64,000 bases of DNA from Mesostigma viride. Lineage: Eukaryota > Streptophyta > Mesostigmatophyceae > Mesostigmatales > Mesostigmataceae. The translations under genes were made by a program, and so were the position numbers. Location: contig RPFO01000359.1 in the NCBI GenBank assembly GCA_009746045.1, positions 1,034,649 through 1,098,648 of the forward strand, in the 5' to 3' direction. The notes beneath the pieces were generated by a model. The model saw only the letters and a list, made by a program, of their open reading frames with translations, was not told where the DNA came from and searched no databases. Shown in pieces: positions 63,977-64,000 of the stretch. Every line of letters starts with the position of its first letter. Position 1 is the first letter of the stretch.

Positions 63977-64000
63977 CCATCCCATCCCATCCCATCCCAT
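63977..64000. repeat. (CCCAT)n satellite, third array, cut by window edge
   Basis: The pentamer resumes after the second LTR-like block. Confidence 0.9.

Overview
The window is eukaryotic nuclear DNA: one multi-exon gene with GT/AG introns, surrounded by nested retrotransposons, RNA-mediated repeats, non-autonomous DNA transposons and a pentanucleotide satellite. No bacterial operon, CRISPR array, rRNA or intact tRNA gene was seen. A protist or alga, plausibly a green alga, is my inference from the TRP-type channel, the chromodomain gypsy element and the L1-type ORF1s. The sequence does not fix the species.

Layout. 1-9.6 kb: an unrecognised minus-strand two-ORF unit, split by a copia-type LTR retrotransposon (copia-1, 1356-9384, target duplication CTAGG). 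11.4-20.9 kb: the 3' part of a plus-strand TRPM-like cation channel gene, eight exons encoding S1-S6, the TRP region and a C-terminal coiled coil. 22-23.2 kb: a tRNA-like (SINE-type) tandem dimer inside a LINE-type 3' end. 23.3-47.5 kb: one ORF1-only LINE-like copy carrying three insertions: a truncated LINE fragment, TTAA element A (24410-26686), and a chromovirus-type Ty3/gypsy element (26963-47351). The gypsy gag is split by a second copia element (copia-2, 28683-38258), whose 5' LTR is split in turn by TTAA element C (36455-38176). 47.5-60.2 kb: more ORF1-only LINE copies, one bounded by a 12-bp target duplication and carrying TTAA element B, plus antisense 3' ends and a LINE RT fragment. 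60.6-64 kb: a (CCCAT)n satellite with a 1,587-bp higher-order period that includes a 445-bp LTR-like block.

How the parts work together. Insertion order can be read from target duplications and from interrupted frames that rejoin: LINE, then gypsy, then copia-2, then TTAA-C. LTR pairs are nearly identical within each element, so insertions look recent, yet most coding regions carry frameshifts.

Most notable: both copia elements share an arrangement I do not know from Ty1/copia. It consists of an extra ORF ahead of gag, integrase followed by a retropepsin-like domain (active site DTN) and then RT, and HGDD in place of YVDD. The gypsy element carries an upstream ORF with an RNase H1-type hybrid-binding domain and a GC-rich extra ORF after the chromodomain.
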